Positions 1 through 9,100 of a stretch of 64,000 bases of DNA are shown one piece after another. A program made the translations under genes and the position numbers. The stretch is from Paenibacillus tyrphae (GTDB lineage Bacteria > Bacillota > Bacilli > Paenibacillales > NBRC-103111), in NCBI RefSeq assembly GCF_024158745.1, contig NZ_JAMZAW010000012.1:124001-188000 (forward strand), read 5' to 3'. How positions within the stretch are numbered: the first letter of the stretch is position 1; each line of letters begins with the position of its first letter. Below the pieces are notes generated by a model that saw nothing but the letters and a program-made list of their open reading frames with translations, had not been told where the DNA came from and ran no database searches.

Positions 1-201
1 CCAGGCTTCTGTCACCTCGAACGTCGTTGCTCCGTTTTTTCGCTCGCCAACGGCTTTGCCATGAAATACAACTGTGCTGCGGGCGAATTCCTCATTGACG
101 GACGGTTGTCTGGCACAGGATAGCGCGTTTGCCTCTCCTGCAGGCCATATCAGCCCGAAGACCCAGATCAGAAGCAAGGCTGCCGGGAAATAGCGTCTCA
201 T
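1..201 (-). CDS. Exported protein with netrin/TIMP-like N-terminus (partial)
   Basis: The gene runs off the left edge, so only 67 N-terminal residues are visible. The ATG at 199-201 follows AAAGGAGAA. The protein opens with Arg-Arg, then a hydrophobic signal segment (residues 5-26), and then a Cys directly after the probable cleavage region (NALSCARQPSVNEEFARS). A Cys just after the signal peptide, followed by a helix of the type 'ARS..VFHGKAV' and a beta strand (TTFEVTEAW), resembles the secreted TIMP/netrin-like domain proteins common in Bacillales. The role is unknown. The family assignment is by pattern only and the C-terminus cannot be judged. Confidence 0.55.
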   Translation of the reverse strand, partial: MRRYFPAALLLIWVFGLIWPAGEANALSCARQPSVNEEFARSTVVFHGKAVGERKNGATTFEVTEAW

Positions 202-278
202 CAGGAATATAGTTCTCCTTTCCGCTCGGGTGTTGGAGTCTTCCTCCCCTCAAGACGCGCCGGTCCGCCCAAAAGTTG

Positions 279-1079
279 CTAGCCTCCGCAGTCGTACGGA
301 TTGACCTGCTGATGGTGACGGTATTCGGAAGGCGAGCGCCCGTAATATTTTTTGAACTGCTTGGAGAAGTACAGCGCATCGCCGAAGCCGACGGAGGAGG
401 CGACCTGCTCGATCGTCAGCGGCCCCTGAAGCAGCAGCTTCGCGCGCTCCATGCGGATTTTCAGCAAAAACTGCATGGGCGACAGACCGGTGTGCTGCTT
501 GAACATTTTTGACAGGTGCGTCCGGTGGTACCCGAGCGTCTGAGCCATCTGCTCGATGGAGATCGGCTGGTAATACTGCAGCGTCAACCACCGAATCGCC
601 TGTTCCACCTGCTGCTGAATGACGGAGCCTTCCTCTTTCGGCACCTCCTCGCGCATCCGGTCCTGTGCGTATTCGCCGAGCAAGAGGCGCAAGTAGCCGC
701 CCGCTTGCATATCACAGCCGGGTTTGGAGAGCTGCAGCGTTTTTTCCAATTGATAATAAAGCGCTATTAATCGGCGCAGCCGGTCGGAGGAAATCACCGG
801 TTTATCCGGGGAGATGCCGGCCTTGCCTAAAAACTCGTCCGCCCGTTCGCCCTTGAAGCCGACCCAGCGGTACGCCCACGGCTCCGAGGCATCCGAAACG
901 TAGGTGACCAGCTCGCCGGGAAAAATAAAGAAGCTGCTGCCTCGCTCCAGACGGTAATCCCGATGCACGCAGCGAAAACTGCCCCGGCCCGAAACGACCG
1001 TATGCACCAAATGATAGTCCAGCACCTGCGGTCCGACCTTGTGCTGCGCTGCGGTCTGGGCGTGGCCTGCGAACAGCAC
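279..1079 (-). CDS. AraC-family transcriptional regulator
   Basis: The product is a cytoplasmic DNA-binding regulator of about 266 residues. An N-terminal cupin-like sensing half (to about residue 140) is followed by two helix-turn-helix units (about 160-255), with SIEQMAQTLGYHRTHLSKMF and the second-helix signature VASSVGFGDALYFSKQFKKYYGRSPSEYR, the classical AraC end. The family senses sugars or related ligands. It is divergent from bdbC, and the alpha-galactosidase gene lies just beyond, so control of melA is plausible but unproven. The start is uncertain. GTG at 1079 has no good ribosome-binding site, whereas the same frame continues upstream to ATC/ATA codons at 1137-1142, placed 5-8 bases after a strong GGAGGT (1148-1153). 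The true start may therefore be non-canonical. Confidence 0.85.
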   Translation of the reverse strand: MLFAGHAQTAAQHKVGPQVLDYHLVHTVVSGRGSFRCVHRDYRLERGSSFFIFPGELVTYVSDASEPWAYRWVGFKGERADEFLGKAGISPDKPVISSDRLRRLIALYYQLEKTLQLSKPGCDMQAGGYLRLLLGEYAQDRMREEVPKEEGSVIQQQVEQAIRWLTLQYYQPISIEQMAQTLGYHRTHLSKMFKQHTGLSPMQFLLKIRMERAKLLLQGPLTIEQVASSVGFGDALYFSKQFKKYYGRSPSEYRHHQQVNPYDCGG

Positions 1080-1200
1080 GGTCAGCTCGCCTTTGCCGGG
1101 GTGAGGATTGAACGCCGCCTCGTGATAGACATGAGCTATGATGGTACACCTCCGTCAGTTTTGATATGATGTAGACAAGAAAGAAGGGAGAGATTGACGA

Positions 1201-1629
1201 ATGAATTGGAAGCAGACCATCCGGGAGAACGGGCACCATCTGTCATGGGTTGTGGCGCTCACGGCTACGCTGGGGAGCCTGTATTTTTCGGAGATTATGA
1301 TGTTTGCCCCATGCAAGCTGTGCTGGTACCAGCGCATCCTGATGTATCCACTCGTGATTATACTGGGCATCGCAGCCGTGCGCAAGGAACGACATATGTA
1401 CCTGTATGTTCTGCCAATGTCCATTTGGGGCGGGGGCATTTCGCTATACCATTACCTCATGCAGAAGACCGACTGGTTCAAGACCGGAGCAGCGGCGTGC
1501 GGCCCGGTTCCATGCGACTTGGACTATATCGATTGGTTCGGGTTCGTCACGATTCCGTTCCTGGCGCTGGTCGCATTCGCGCTGATTACGGTTCTGCAAA
1601 TTTTGATGTGGGTGGCTGAAAAGAAATAA
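1201..1629 (+). CDS. bdbC: Disulfide oxidoreductase BdbC (DsbB family)
   Basis: This is an integral membrane thiol oxidase that passes electrons from an exported BdbD/DsbA-type partner to quinone, forming disulfides in exported proteins. The 142-residue product has four membrane segments. The redox pairs of the family are visible: Cys38-Lys-Leu-Cys41 in the first loop and Cys100/Cys105 in the second (ACGPVPC). The length matches Bacillus BdbC. GGGAGAG lies 8 bases upstream of the ATG. No bdbD thiol partner is adjacent, which is less usual because bdbC often sits beside bdbD. Confidence 0.93.
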   Translation: MNWKQTIRENGHHLSWVVALTATLGSLYFSEIMMFAPCKLCWYQRILMYPLVIILGIAAVRKERHMYLYVLPMSIWGGGISLYHYLMQKTDWFKTGAAACGPVPCDLDYIDWFGFVTIPFLALVAFALITVLQILMWVAEKK

Positions 1630-1747
1630 GACGCACTACATTTCTCCATACGAAAGTGGTTTGTGTCCATATGCATTCCCAGCGAAGCGGAGTATAGTCA
1701 AAGCAGGTAAGACATTGACGTTTCCACAAGCGGGGAGGCAAAAGAAG

Positions 1748-3046
1748 ATGGCAAAGATTACTTTTCTTGGAGCAGGCAGTACCGTATTCGCCAAAAACGT
1801 GCTCGGCGACGTCATGCTCACGCCGGCGCTGCAGGAGTTCGAGCTGGCATTGTTCGACATCGACTTGGAGCGGCTGAAGGATTCCGAGAACATGCTGAAC
1901 AATCTGAAAATCTCGCTCGGCAGCGGCTGCACAGTGAAAGCGTATACGGACCGGAAGGAAGCGCTGCGCGGCGCGAAATATGTCGTGAACGCCATCCAGG
2001 TCGGCGGGTACGATCCTTGCACGATTACGGATTTTGAAATTCCCAAGAAGTACGGCCTTCGTCAAACGATTGCCGATACGATAGGGATCGGCGGCATTTT
2101 TCGGAACCTGCGCACCATACCAGTCATGCTGGATTTTGCCAAGGACATCCAAGAGGTTTGTCCGGACGCCTGGTTTTTGAATTACACGAACCCGATGGCG
2201 GTATTGACCAATGCGATGATTACATACGGCGGCGTCAAGACGGTAGGGCTATGCCACAGCGTACAGGCATGCGTGCCGCATCTGTTCCGCTGCTTGGGGC
2301 TGGACAGCGGGGGAGTGCAGGCGAAGATCGCGGGCATCAACCATATGGCATGGCTGCTGGAGGTGACGAAGGACGGCGTAGACCTGTATCCCGAGATCAA
2401 GCGCCGCGCTTCGGAGAAGCAGAAGGAGAAGCATGGGGATATGGTGCGCTACGAGCTGATGTTCCGGTTCGGCTATTACGTGACGGAATCCTCGGAGCAT
2501 AACGCCGAATATCACCCTTACTTTATCAAGAAGAAGTATCCCGAGCTGATCGAGCAGTTCAACATTCCGCTGGACGAATACCCGCGCCGCTGCATCCACC
2601 AGATCGAGAAATGGAAGACGATGCGCGAGGAACTCGTCAACGACAAGAGCCTGACACACAGCCGTTCGAATGAGTACGCATCGTACATGCTCGAAGCGAT
2701 GGAGACGGATAAGCCGTTCAAGATCGGCGGCAACGTGATGAATTCCGGACTTATTACGAATTTGCCGAAGGAAGCGTGCGTCGAGGTGCCGTGCCTTGTC
2801 GATGCGAGCGGCGTGACGCCGACGTATGTCGGGGACCTTCCGCCGCAGCTGGCCGCGCTCAACCGCACGAACATCAATACCCAACTGCTGACGCTGGAAG
2901 CGGCCGTCACCGGCAAAAAGGAGCACATCTACCATGCCGCGCTGCTGGACCCGCACACGTCGGCCGAGCTGTCGATCGACGACATCGTGGCGCTGTGCGA
3001 CGATCTGATCGAGGCTCATGGCGATTGGCTGCCGAAATTTCGGTGA
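1748..3046 (+). CDS. melA: Alpha-galactosidase, glycoside hydrolase family 4 (MelA-like)
   Basis: This is a cytoplasmic NAD- and Mn-dependent glycosidase of 432 residues that cleaves alpha-galactosides such as melibiose. GAGST near the N-terminus is the dinucleotide-binding loop. The GH4 metal ligands are recognisable as Cys169 in GLCHSVQ and His199 in INHMAW, close to the positions known for the E. coli enzyme. The ATG at 1748 follows GGGGAGG. GH4 members can also be alpha-glucosidases or galacturonidases. The CHSVQ form favours MelA, though specificity was not tested. A terminator follows at 3092 and no sugar transporter is adjacent. The AraC gene at 279 is a candidate regulator. Confidence 0.9.
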   Translation: MAKITFLGAGSTVFAKNVLGDVMLTPALQEFELALFDIDLERLKDSENMLNNLKISLGSGCTVKAYTDRKEALRGAKYVVNAIQVGGYDPCTITDFEIPKKYGLRQTIADTIGIGGIFRNLRTIPVMLDFAKDIQEVCPDAWFLNYTNPMAVLTNAMITYGGVKTVGLCHSVQACVPHLFRCLGLDSGGVQAKIAGINHMAWLLEVTKDGVDLYPEIKRRASEKQKEKHGDMVRYELMFRFGYYVTESSEHNAEYHPYFIKKKYPELIEQFNIPLDEYPRRCIHQIEKWKTMREELVNDKSLTHSRSNEYASYMLEAMETDKPFKIGGNVMNSGLITNLPKEACVEVPCLVDASGVTPTYVGDLPPQLAALNRTNINTQLLTLEAAVTGKKEHIYHAALLDPHTSAELSIDDIVALCDDLIEAHGDWLPKFR

Positions 3047-3091
3047 ATAAGCTGTCGAAAGTATGGTAAATAAGATACATTGAAAATATTC

Positions 3092-3137
3092 AAGCGCTAT
3101 AAGAGACAGGATTACCGATCTCTTGAAGCGCTTTTTT
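3092..3137 (+). terminator. Rho-independent terminator after melA
   Basis: AAGCGCT and AAGAGA are matched by TCTCTT and AGCGCT with a small internal loop, followed by TTTTTTG. It lies 46 bases after the melA stop. Confidence 0.85.
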
Positions 3138-3191
3138 GTAGTGCTTGCATACCATTTTCTTATTTTATTGTATAAATTTACATATTTGTTC

Positions 3192-3220
3192 TTGTGCATC
3201 TTATTTTACAAGATTATACT
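3192..3220 (+). promoter_or_regulatory. Sigma-A-type promoter for the subtilase gene
   Basis: TTGTGC (3192-3197), a 17-base spacer and TATACT (3215-3220) lie in an AT-rich stretch that contrasts with its surroundings. The predicted start near 3227 gives a leader of about 200 bases before the TTG start at 3424. Confidence 0.65.
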
Positions 3221-3226
3221 ATCATC

Positions 3227-3423
3227 ATTATCAGCTACTCTATTAAAATCTCATAGGGATATGCTTCGACAATCGAATTCCCTTGCTTCGTCCCTGCTTG
3301 GAGGTGATTGTTCGTCGACTCTCATTCCGGTAAGGCATGACTTGAAAGCAACCAGATCCGCAGATGTTCTCTCTGGAGGATGCCACGAAATTGCTGAAAC
3401 CAAGTCAAAGGAGCGGATGAATA
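3227..3423 (+). other. Long, possibly structured 5' leader of the subtilase gene
   Basis: This stretch lies between the predicted transcription start and the coding region and encodes no convincing protein. GGCAT (about 3342) can pair with ATGCC (about 3381), enclosing a CCAGA/TCTGG stem. A ten-codon frame, ATG at 3417 to TAA at 3449, overlaps the subtilase start. No known riboswitch class was recognised. Folding is inferred by eye only. Confidence 0.3.
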
Positions 3424-6400
3424 TTGTTGAAGCACAAAAAGTTAAGTAAACATCTTTCCCTGGGGATGGCTATTCTCCTATCGCTAACCTTCAGTTATCC
3501 GGCCAGTGCCGATAACACAAGCGTCTCTCAAAAGACCGATCTCAAATCCAGCTCTCCCCGCATCGCCACCGATAAAGTTTCTTCCAAGCTCAGCCAGCAG
3601 TTTGCCGATGACGAATACGTCACTTACCTCGTTAAAATGAAAGAGCAGACGGATACGACAGCTGCTTCCAAAAATGCCCTGCAAAAATTCACTGCCGAAA
3701 AAGCCACGCCAGCTGCAATCAAGCTTGCCAGACGGAGCTCCGTTGTCAGCTCGCTCCGCGAAACGGCTTCCCGCTCGCAGCAATCATTGGAACATTATCT
3801 GAAGAAAGAGCTTGAGCAGGGGGGAGTTAAGGATTACAAGAGCTTCTTTATTGTAAACGCCATGGCGGTAACGAGCAGCAAATCCGTCATGGAGAATATC
3901 GCCCAGCTCCCGGAAGTCGACAAAATTTTGCCGAATGAAGAGCGGTTCCTGGATAAAGTGGAAATCGACAAAGAAGCTGAGGCCAAAACGGATGCAGTCA
4001 AACAGGATAATGTGAAAACGGATGCGATCAAACCGAGCAACGTGGAGTGGAACATCTCCCAGGTCAATGCTCCTGAGGTTTGGGCCAAGGGCATCGACGG
4101 CACCGGCATCGTGGTGGCCAACCTGGATTCGGGCGTGGAGTACACGCATCCCGCGCTACAGCGCAAGTGGCGGGGGCTGGACGCTTCCGGGAACGTCGTG
4201 AATCCGGAGCTTAGCTGGTACGATCCCCACAGCAGATCGCCGCTGCCGGCTGACGGAGACGGCCACGGTACCCATACGATGGGAACGATGGTCGGTTCGG
4301 AGGCGAACGGCACGAACCAAATCGGAGTTGCCCCCGGGGCCAAATGGATCGCGGTGCGGATCTTCAACCCGAGCACGACCGACGCCATTATTCTTGACGG
4401 CGCCCAATGGCTGCTTGCTCCCAAGGATGCGCAGGGTAATCTTCACCCCGAGCTGGCGCCGGATGTCGTGAACAACTCTTGGAGCGGCGGCGCGGGACTC
4501 GACGAATGGTTCCGGCCCATGGTTCAAGCTTGGCGGGACGCGCAAATTTTCCCCGAATTTTCGGCGGGGAACAAGAGAGCGACGAATCCCGGCGGACCCG
4601 GCTCCGTAGCCAATCCGGCCAACTATCCCGAAGCGTTCGCCACCGGCGCGACCGACATCAACAAGAACTTGGCCGATTTCTCGCTCCTTGGTCCTTCTCC
4701 TTACGGCGAGATTAAACCGGAGGTTTCGGCTCCCGGGGTCAATATCCGTTCTTCCGTGCCGGGTGGAAAATATGAGGGCGGCTGGAACGGTACCTCGATG
4801 GCCGGCCCGCATACGACCGCGATTGCCGGGCTTCTGCTGCAAGCCAATCATTCCTTGACGGTGGATCAGCTCGAGCAAATCCTTATGGATACGGCGACCA
4901 AGCGAACGGACAGCCAATATCCCGTCACCCCGAACAACGGATACGGTCACGGCATCGTCAACGCGCTTGATGCGGTCGGGTCCGTCCTGGAGGGAGTCGG
5001 TACGGTATCCGGCAAAGTCGTAACCGCCGGGGACGATGACGATGCTCCCGTATTGGAGCATACGCCGTTAACCCTCGTTTTCAAGGGGCTGGATGCCCGG
5101 GTTTCCGCCCGCGTGAAAGATAATGTAGCCGTGAACGCCGTCGAATTGTTTGCCAAAGTGGCAGGAACGGATCATTACACGTACATTCCGATGGAGCGCA
5201 AGTCGGGCGACAGCAAGGACGGTATCTATGAAGCGACGATCCCTGCGTTTCTGCTCGACACGAAAGGGCTGGAATATTATATCCGCGTGAACGATTACGG
5301 CAACAACGGCTTTAACAGCAGCGTGTACAAGATTCCGGTATCCAGCGGCGTTAAGCCGGGCTATTTCCAGGATTTCGAGAAAGACAATATGGGCTTTACC
5401 ACGGGAGGCGAAGGGGGCGCTTGGGCTTGGGGCGTTCCGAGCAGCGGTCCGGGAAGCGCTTATTCCGGGCAAAAGGTGGTCGCCACCAATCTGACCGGCA
5501 CTTATCCGGCCAGCGCCAACTCCTATTTGCTTGCCCCGCCGATCGATCTTACGGCAAGTCCGGAAGGAGCCGTGCTTTCCTTTAAGCACTGGTACGACTT
5601 GGAAAATAATATCGACTTCGGCAAAGTGTACATCGCCTCCAAGACCAGCGACGATGCTTTCGTGCCGCTGTTGACCTTCACGGGAAGCAGCGGGGGCTGG
5701 AAAACGCAGTATGTGGACTTGAAGCCGTACGCGGGCCAAGAGATTTCCCTGATGTTTAATTTGACCAGCGACGCCTCAATGCAGAAAGCGGGATGGTATA
5801 TCGACGATCTTTCCATCCAGCCGCCGGATCATGCCGCCCCGGCAGCCCCCGGCAGCTTGAGCGCTTCGGCAGACCCTGTCGGCAATGTCACGCTGACTTG
5901 GACTCCGCCCGCCGACGAAGATTTGAAGGAGTATAAGGTGTACCGCTCCACGCGTTCCGGCACAGGCTATGAAGCGATTGGCACAGTTACATCGGCAACG
6001 TATACCGATACGAATACGGTGGAGAATACCACCTACTACTATGCCGTAACCGCCAAAGATTACAGCGGTAACGAAAGCGTCAAGTCGAACGAAGCTTCGC
6101 TGACCGTTCGCCGTCCCGCTATCCTGTTCAGTGACTCTTTCGATTCGAATACGGATAACGGCTGGACCCACAGCGGAGCCAAGGACGAATGGGAACGTGG
6201 AGTGCCCGCTGCTCCCGGACCGGTAGAAGCCGTATCCAAGCCTAACGTATGGGGAACGGATCTGGACGGAACTTACGAGAACGGTGCCGACGCCTCGCTC
6301 GTTTCTCCGAGCATCAATCTGACGAATGTGACGAATGCAACGCTGGCGTTCCAGCATTGGTTTGAAATCGAAAGCGGCTACGACTACGGCTATGTGGAAA

Positions 6401-8787
6401 TCTCGACAAACGGGGGAGACACTTGGTCCGAGTTGGGCAAATTCTCGCATAACACGAGCGGAAAGCAATGGAGCCCTGTTTACTACAATCTGGATAAATA
6501 CACCGGGAAAGAGGTCCAAATCCGCTTCAGACTGAAAAGCGACAATACCGTATCGAAAGCCGGATGGTACATTGACAACTTCCAAGTACTGAATGTGACT
6601 ACCGCCGTGCAGACGCAGAATACGGCTCCCGAGATGAATGTGCAAAAGCCGAAGCCGGTTTATGACAATCCGCTGTACAAGATCTCAAGAACTGAGAAAA
6701 GCGAGTTTAAGCCTGTAGTGAACAACGAGAGCGTAGGAACGGAGAGCTTGCCTGCAAGCGCAACTGTCACCGTGCTTGAAACCGGCCGTTCCGTCAAAAC
6801 GGATGCTGCCACCGGACGCTACAGCTTGACACATGTGGCCGGCAAGTTCACGCTGAAGGCGGAAGCTTACGGGTACTATCCGCGGACCCAGTCTGTCACG
6901 ATTACCGACGGGACCGACGTCAAAGCCAACTTTAATCTGGAAGCCATTCCTCACGGCCTAATTAACGGCACCGTGAAGGATGAACGTACCGGACAGCCGA
7001 TCGCGGGCGCGGTCGTGGTTCTTCAGGAAGACCCCCGAGTCGCCCCTGTGACGACGAACGTCTATGGCGGGTTTAATCTGGATGTGATGGAAGGCAGCTA
7101 TACGCTTTCCGTTTCGGCAAAAGATTACTATGGCAAAACGGCCAAAGTAACCGTTACTCCGAATGGCACCGTGGAGCTTCCGGTCACTCTGAAACCGTTC
7201 ATCGGCTTCCCCGGTGAAATTGCTTACGACGATGGCACGCCCGAGAATGCAAGAGCCTTCAATGCGGCCAACAATGCCTGGGCCGTTCGGATGACGCCGG
7301 AGTCCGGTTCCGCGCAAGTGACGGGCGTATCGCTCCGCTTCTGGAACACGGAATGGCCGCAGCCGGGCGGGACGGCGTTCCAATACGCCATTTATGACGC
7401 TTCCGGCGCCGGTGGGGCACCCGGGCGTCAGCTTGCCGGTCCGTTCGACGGCACCGCGCTTCGCAACAATCAATGGACGACGTTGGATTTGGCCGAGCCC
7501 GTCACCGTACAGGGCGACTTCTATGTCGTCTATATCCAGACGGTAGCCAATCCGAATTCACCTGGGCTTGCAACCGATGAGAGCGGTAAAAATGCACTGC
7601 GCAGCTGGCAGCGCGTCGGCGGCGCATGGAGCGCTTCTCCCAAAGAAGAGGGGAACTACATGATCCGCGCGGTCGTCCGCTATCCGGTGAACGCGCCCGT
7701 TATTACGACGCCTGCCGATGACTTCTACACGAAGCAGCCGACCGTTGCCGTCACAGGAACTTCTCCGGCGAACGGAGCGACCATCCAGTTGTATAACGGA
7801 ACGGAAGTGGCCGGAACCGCCACCGTGCAGAACGGACAGTTCAGCTTGACCGTGCAGCTTAAGCCCGGGGCGAACCTGCTGAGCGCCGAAGCGGTCGTAG
7901 GCGGCAAGCCGACGGACCGTTCGGAGCCCGTCACCGTCACGCTGGACCAGACACCGCCGGAATTGGTCGTTCTCTCTCCGGTGGAGGGAGCAAGAACCAA
8001 TAGTGAGGTGCTTCACGTTACGGGGACGGCGACCGACCAGTTCTTCAGCACGCTGACGGTGAACGGGCAGCGGGCCGAGATTGGCAACGACGGCGCCTTC
8101 GCTCATCGTATTTTGATCAATCCAGGCCAGAACCTTGTGACGGTAACGGCAAAAGACCTTGCCGACAATGAAACGACGGTCACCCGTGCCGTGTACGTCG
8201 ATCTGTCCCTGCCGAAAATCAATAATCTCTCGCCTGCGGCCGATGTTCGACTCACTGCAGGACAGCCGCTTCATGTATCCTTCGACAGCACGCCCGGCCT
8301 GAATGCCTCTTTCCGCGTCGAATTGCCGCTGCTGCTGAGCAGCAAGGCGCGTAACGAGATTCCGTTGACGGAAACGAGACCGGGACACTACGAGGGAACT
8401 TATCAGACACCGTCGTCCTTAGTACTTAACGGCGGAGTCGTCGTTGTCCGTGTCTGGGATCGTGCGGGCAACCAAGCGGAATTCGAAGCGCCTGGCAAAG
8501 TGTACGTAACCGGCACCCAGCCTCCGGCCAATGTGCCGCCGGTCGCAGCCATTTCGGCGCCGGATACGGCGAAGAAGAAGCAGCAGGTTACGTTTAACGG
8601 CTCTGCGTCCCGCGATGCGGATGGAAAAATCGTCCGTTACGAATGGAAGTTCGGCGACGGCGGAACGGCTACCGGCGTCAAAGCGAAGCACCGTTTTACC
8701 ACCGCTGGCACTTATACGGTGCAATTGACCGTCACCGACGATAAAGGGGCTCAAAATACGGCGGTGCACAAAATTACGATCAAGTAA
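3424..8787 (+). CDS. Giant secreted S8 subtilisin-like protease (bacillopeptidase F type)
   Basis: This is an extracellular multidomain serine protease of 1787 residues. A Sec signal peptide (1-29) is followed by an I9-type propeptide (about 55-170) and the peptidase domain (about 205-520). The catalytic triad is visible: Asp235 (NLDSGVEY), His281 (DGHGTHT) and Ser458 (NGTSMAGP). Beta-sandwich regions follow, including two MAM/immune-inhibitor-A-like modules (about 640-800 and 900-1055, each with AGWYID and LKHW/FQHWF motifs) flanking a fibronectin-III domain. Then come carboxypeptidase-regulatory-like repeats (INGTVKDERTGQPIAGAVV), Ig-like repeats and a C-terminal PKD domain (about 1700-1787). 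The order resembles bacillopeptidase F but with more tail. The start is TTG with GGAG 10 bases upstream. It is a lone transcription unit, followed by repeat copy 1. Confidence 0.92.
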   Translation: MLKHKKLSKHLSLGMAILLSLTFSYPASADNTSVSQKTDLKSSSPRIATDKVSSKLSQQFADDEYVTYLVKMKEQTDTTAASKNALQKFTAEKATPAAIKLARRSSVVSSLRETASRSQQSLEHYLKKELEQGGVKDYKSFFIVNAMAVTSSKSVMENIAQLPEVDKILPNEERFLDKVEIDKEAEAKTDAVKQDNVKTDAIKPSNVEWNISQVNAPEVWAKGIDGTGIVVANLDSGVEYTHPALQRKWRGLDASGNVVNPELSWYDPHSRSPLPADGDGHGTHTMGTMVGSEANGTNQIGVAPGAKWIAVRIFNPSTTDAIILDGAQWLLAPKDAQGNLHPELAPDVVNNSWSGGAGLDEWFRPMVQAWRDAQIFPEFSAGNKRATNPGGPGSVANPANYPEAFATGATDINKNLADFSLLGPSPYGEIKPEVSAPGVNIRSSVPGGKYEGGWNGTSMAGPHTTAIAGLLLQANHSLTVDQLEQILMDTATKRTDSQYPVTPNNGYGHGIVNALDAVGSVLEGVGTVSGKVVTAGDDDDAPVLEHTPLTLVFKGLDARVSARVKDNVAVNAVELFAKVAGTDHYTYIPMERKSGDSKDGIYEATIPAFLLDTKGLEYYIRVNDYGNNGFNSSVYKIPVSSGVKPGYFQDFEKDNMGFTTGGEGGAWAWGVPSSGPGSAYSGQKVVATNLTGTYPASANSYLLAPPIDLTASPEGAVLSFKHWYDLENNIDFGKVYIASKTSDDAFVPLLTFTGSSGGWKTQYVDLKPYAGQEISLMFNLTSDASMQKAGWYIDDLSIQPPDHAAPAAPGSLSASADPVGNVTLTWTPPADEDLKEYKVYRSTRSGTGYEAIGTVTSATYTDTNTVENTTYYYAVTAKDYSGNESVKSNEASLTVRRPAILFSDSFDSNTDNGWTHSGAKDEWERGVPAAPGPVEAVSKPNVWGTDLDGTYENGADASLVSPSINLTNVTNATLAFQHWFEIESGYDYGYVEISTNGGDTWSELGKFSHNTSGKQWSPVYYNLDKYTGKEVQIRFRLKSDNTVSKAGWYIDNFQVLNVTTAVQTQNTAPEMNVQKPKPVYDNPLYKISRTEKSEFKPVVNNESVGTESLPASATVTVLETGRSVKTDAATGRYSLTHVAGKFTLKAEAYGYYPRTQSVTITDGTDVKANFNLEAIPHGLINGTVKDERTGQPIAGAVVVLQEDPRVAPVTTNVYGGFNLDVMEGSYTLSVSAKDYYGKTAKVTVTPNGTVELPVTLKPFIGFPGEIAYDDGTPENARAFNAANNAWAVRMTPESGSAQVTGVSLRFWNTEWPQPGGTAFQYAIYDASGAGGAPGRQLAGPFDGTALRNNQWTTLDLAEPVTVQGDFYVVYIQTVANPNSPGLATDESGKNALRSWQRVGGAWSASPKEEGNYMIRAVVRYPVNAPVITTPADDFYTKQPTVAVTGTSPANGATIQLYNGTEVAGTATVQNGQFSLTVQLKPGANLLSAEAVVGGKPTDRSEPVTVTLDQTPPELVVLSPVEGARTNSEVLHVTGTATDQFFSTLTVNGQRAEIGNDGAFAHRILINPGQNLVTVTAKDLADNETTVTRAVYVDLSLPKINNLSPAADVRLTAGQPLHVSFDSTPGLNASFRVELPLLLSSKARNEIPLTETRPGHYEGTYQTPSSLVLNGGVVVVRVWDRAGNQAEFEAPGKVYVTGTQPPANVPPVAAISAPDTAKKKQQVTFNGSASRDADGKIVRYEWKFGDGGTATGVKAKHRFTTAGTYTVQLTVTDDKGAQNTAVHKITIK

Positions 8788-8825
8788 GCGAAAGCTGCTC
8801 ATTCGGCCTTCTGCGTATCAGTCGA

Positions 8826-8855
8826 AAGACCTCTGCGGTTTTGCGCAGGGGTCTT
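8826..8855 (+). terminator. Terminator-like hairpin, gene-proximal copy (repeat copy 1)
   Basis: GACCTCTGCG pairs with CGCAGGGGTC with one G-T pair; the flanking AA/TT extend the stem. There is no T-run after it. A diverged duplicate lies at 9067-9100 on the far side of the repeat, with about three quarters of positions identical. Confidence 0.7.
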
Positions 8856-8858
8856 AGA

Positions 8859-9059
8859 GTTGAGAAAATGGTCAATTGAGATAATAGAGGTTACGAGGGG
8901 TGGGGTATCCACTTCCGACCGCTGTTGTCCTCGGGAAATTTGATTGAAAGCCGCTTGTTAGCGGACATTTCCCGAAGACAAAGGCGGCCGCTATCGCTTC
9001 TCCAGTGGATACCCCACCTCCGTTTGCATCTCTATTTTTGAAAAGCCCACTTGCTCAAC
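8859..9059. repeat. Modular inverted-repeat element, copy 1 (one internal hairpin module)
   Basis: The 201-base non-coding element has imperfect inverted arms of about 55 bases. The left arm begins GTTGAGAAAATGG and runs to GGGGTGGGGTATCCACT. The right arm is the reverse counterpart, ending GCCCACTTGCTCAAC. Between the arms lies a module with its own stem (TCGGGAAAT/ATTTCCCGA) enclosing CCGC/GCGG. Related copies are at 21974-22071 and 55946-56209. It is flanked by duplicated terminator-like hairpins. No transposase frame is present, so any mobility would have to be provided in trans. Confidence 0.85.
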
Positions 9060-9066
9060 AAGCTCC

Positions 9067-9100
9067 GACCTTTGCACTTCCGCTGCAGAGGTCTTTTTTT
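9067..9100 (+). terminator. Rho-independent terminator, distal hairpin copy (repeat copy 1)
   Basis: GACCTTTGCA pairs with TGCAGAGGTC and is followed by seven T residues. It is the likely original terminator of the subtilase gene, now separated from it by the repeat. The next 200 bases (9101-9309) hold no gene that I can support. Confidence 0.8.

Noticed and set aside
1586..3199. Long minus-strand frames opposite bdbC and melA
   Set aside because: They are antisense shadows of well-supported genes, with no ribosome-binding sites and low-complexity Arg/His/Gln-rich translations.
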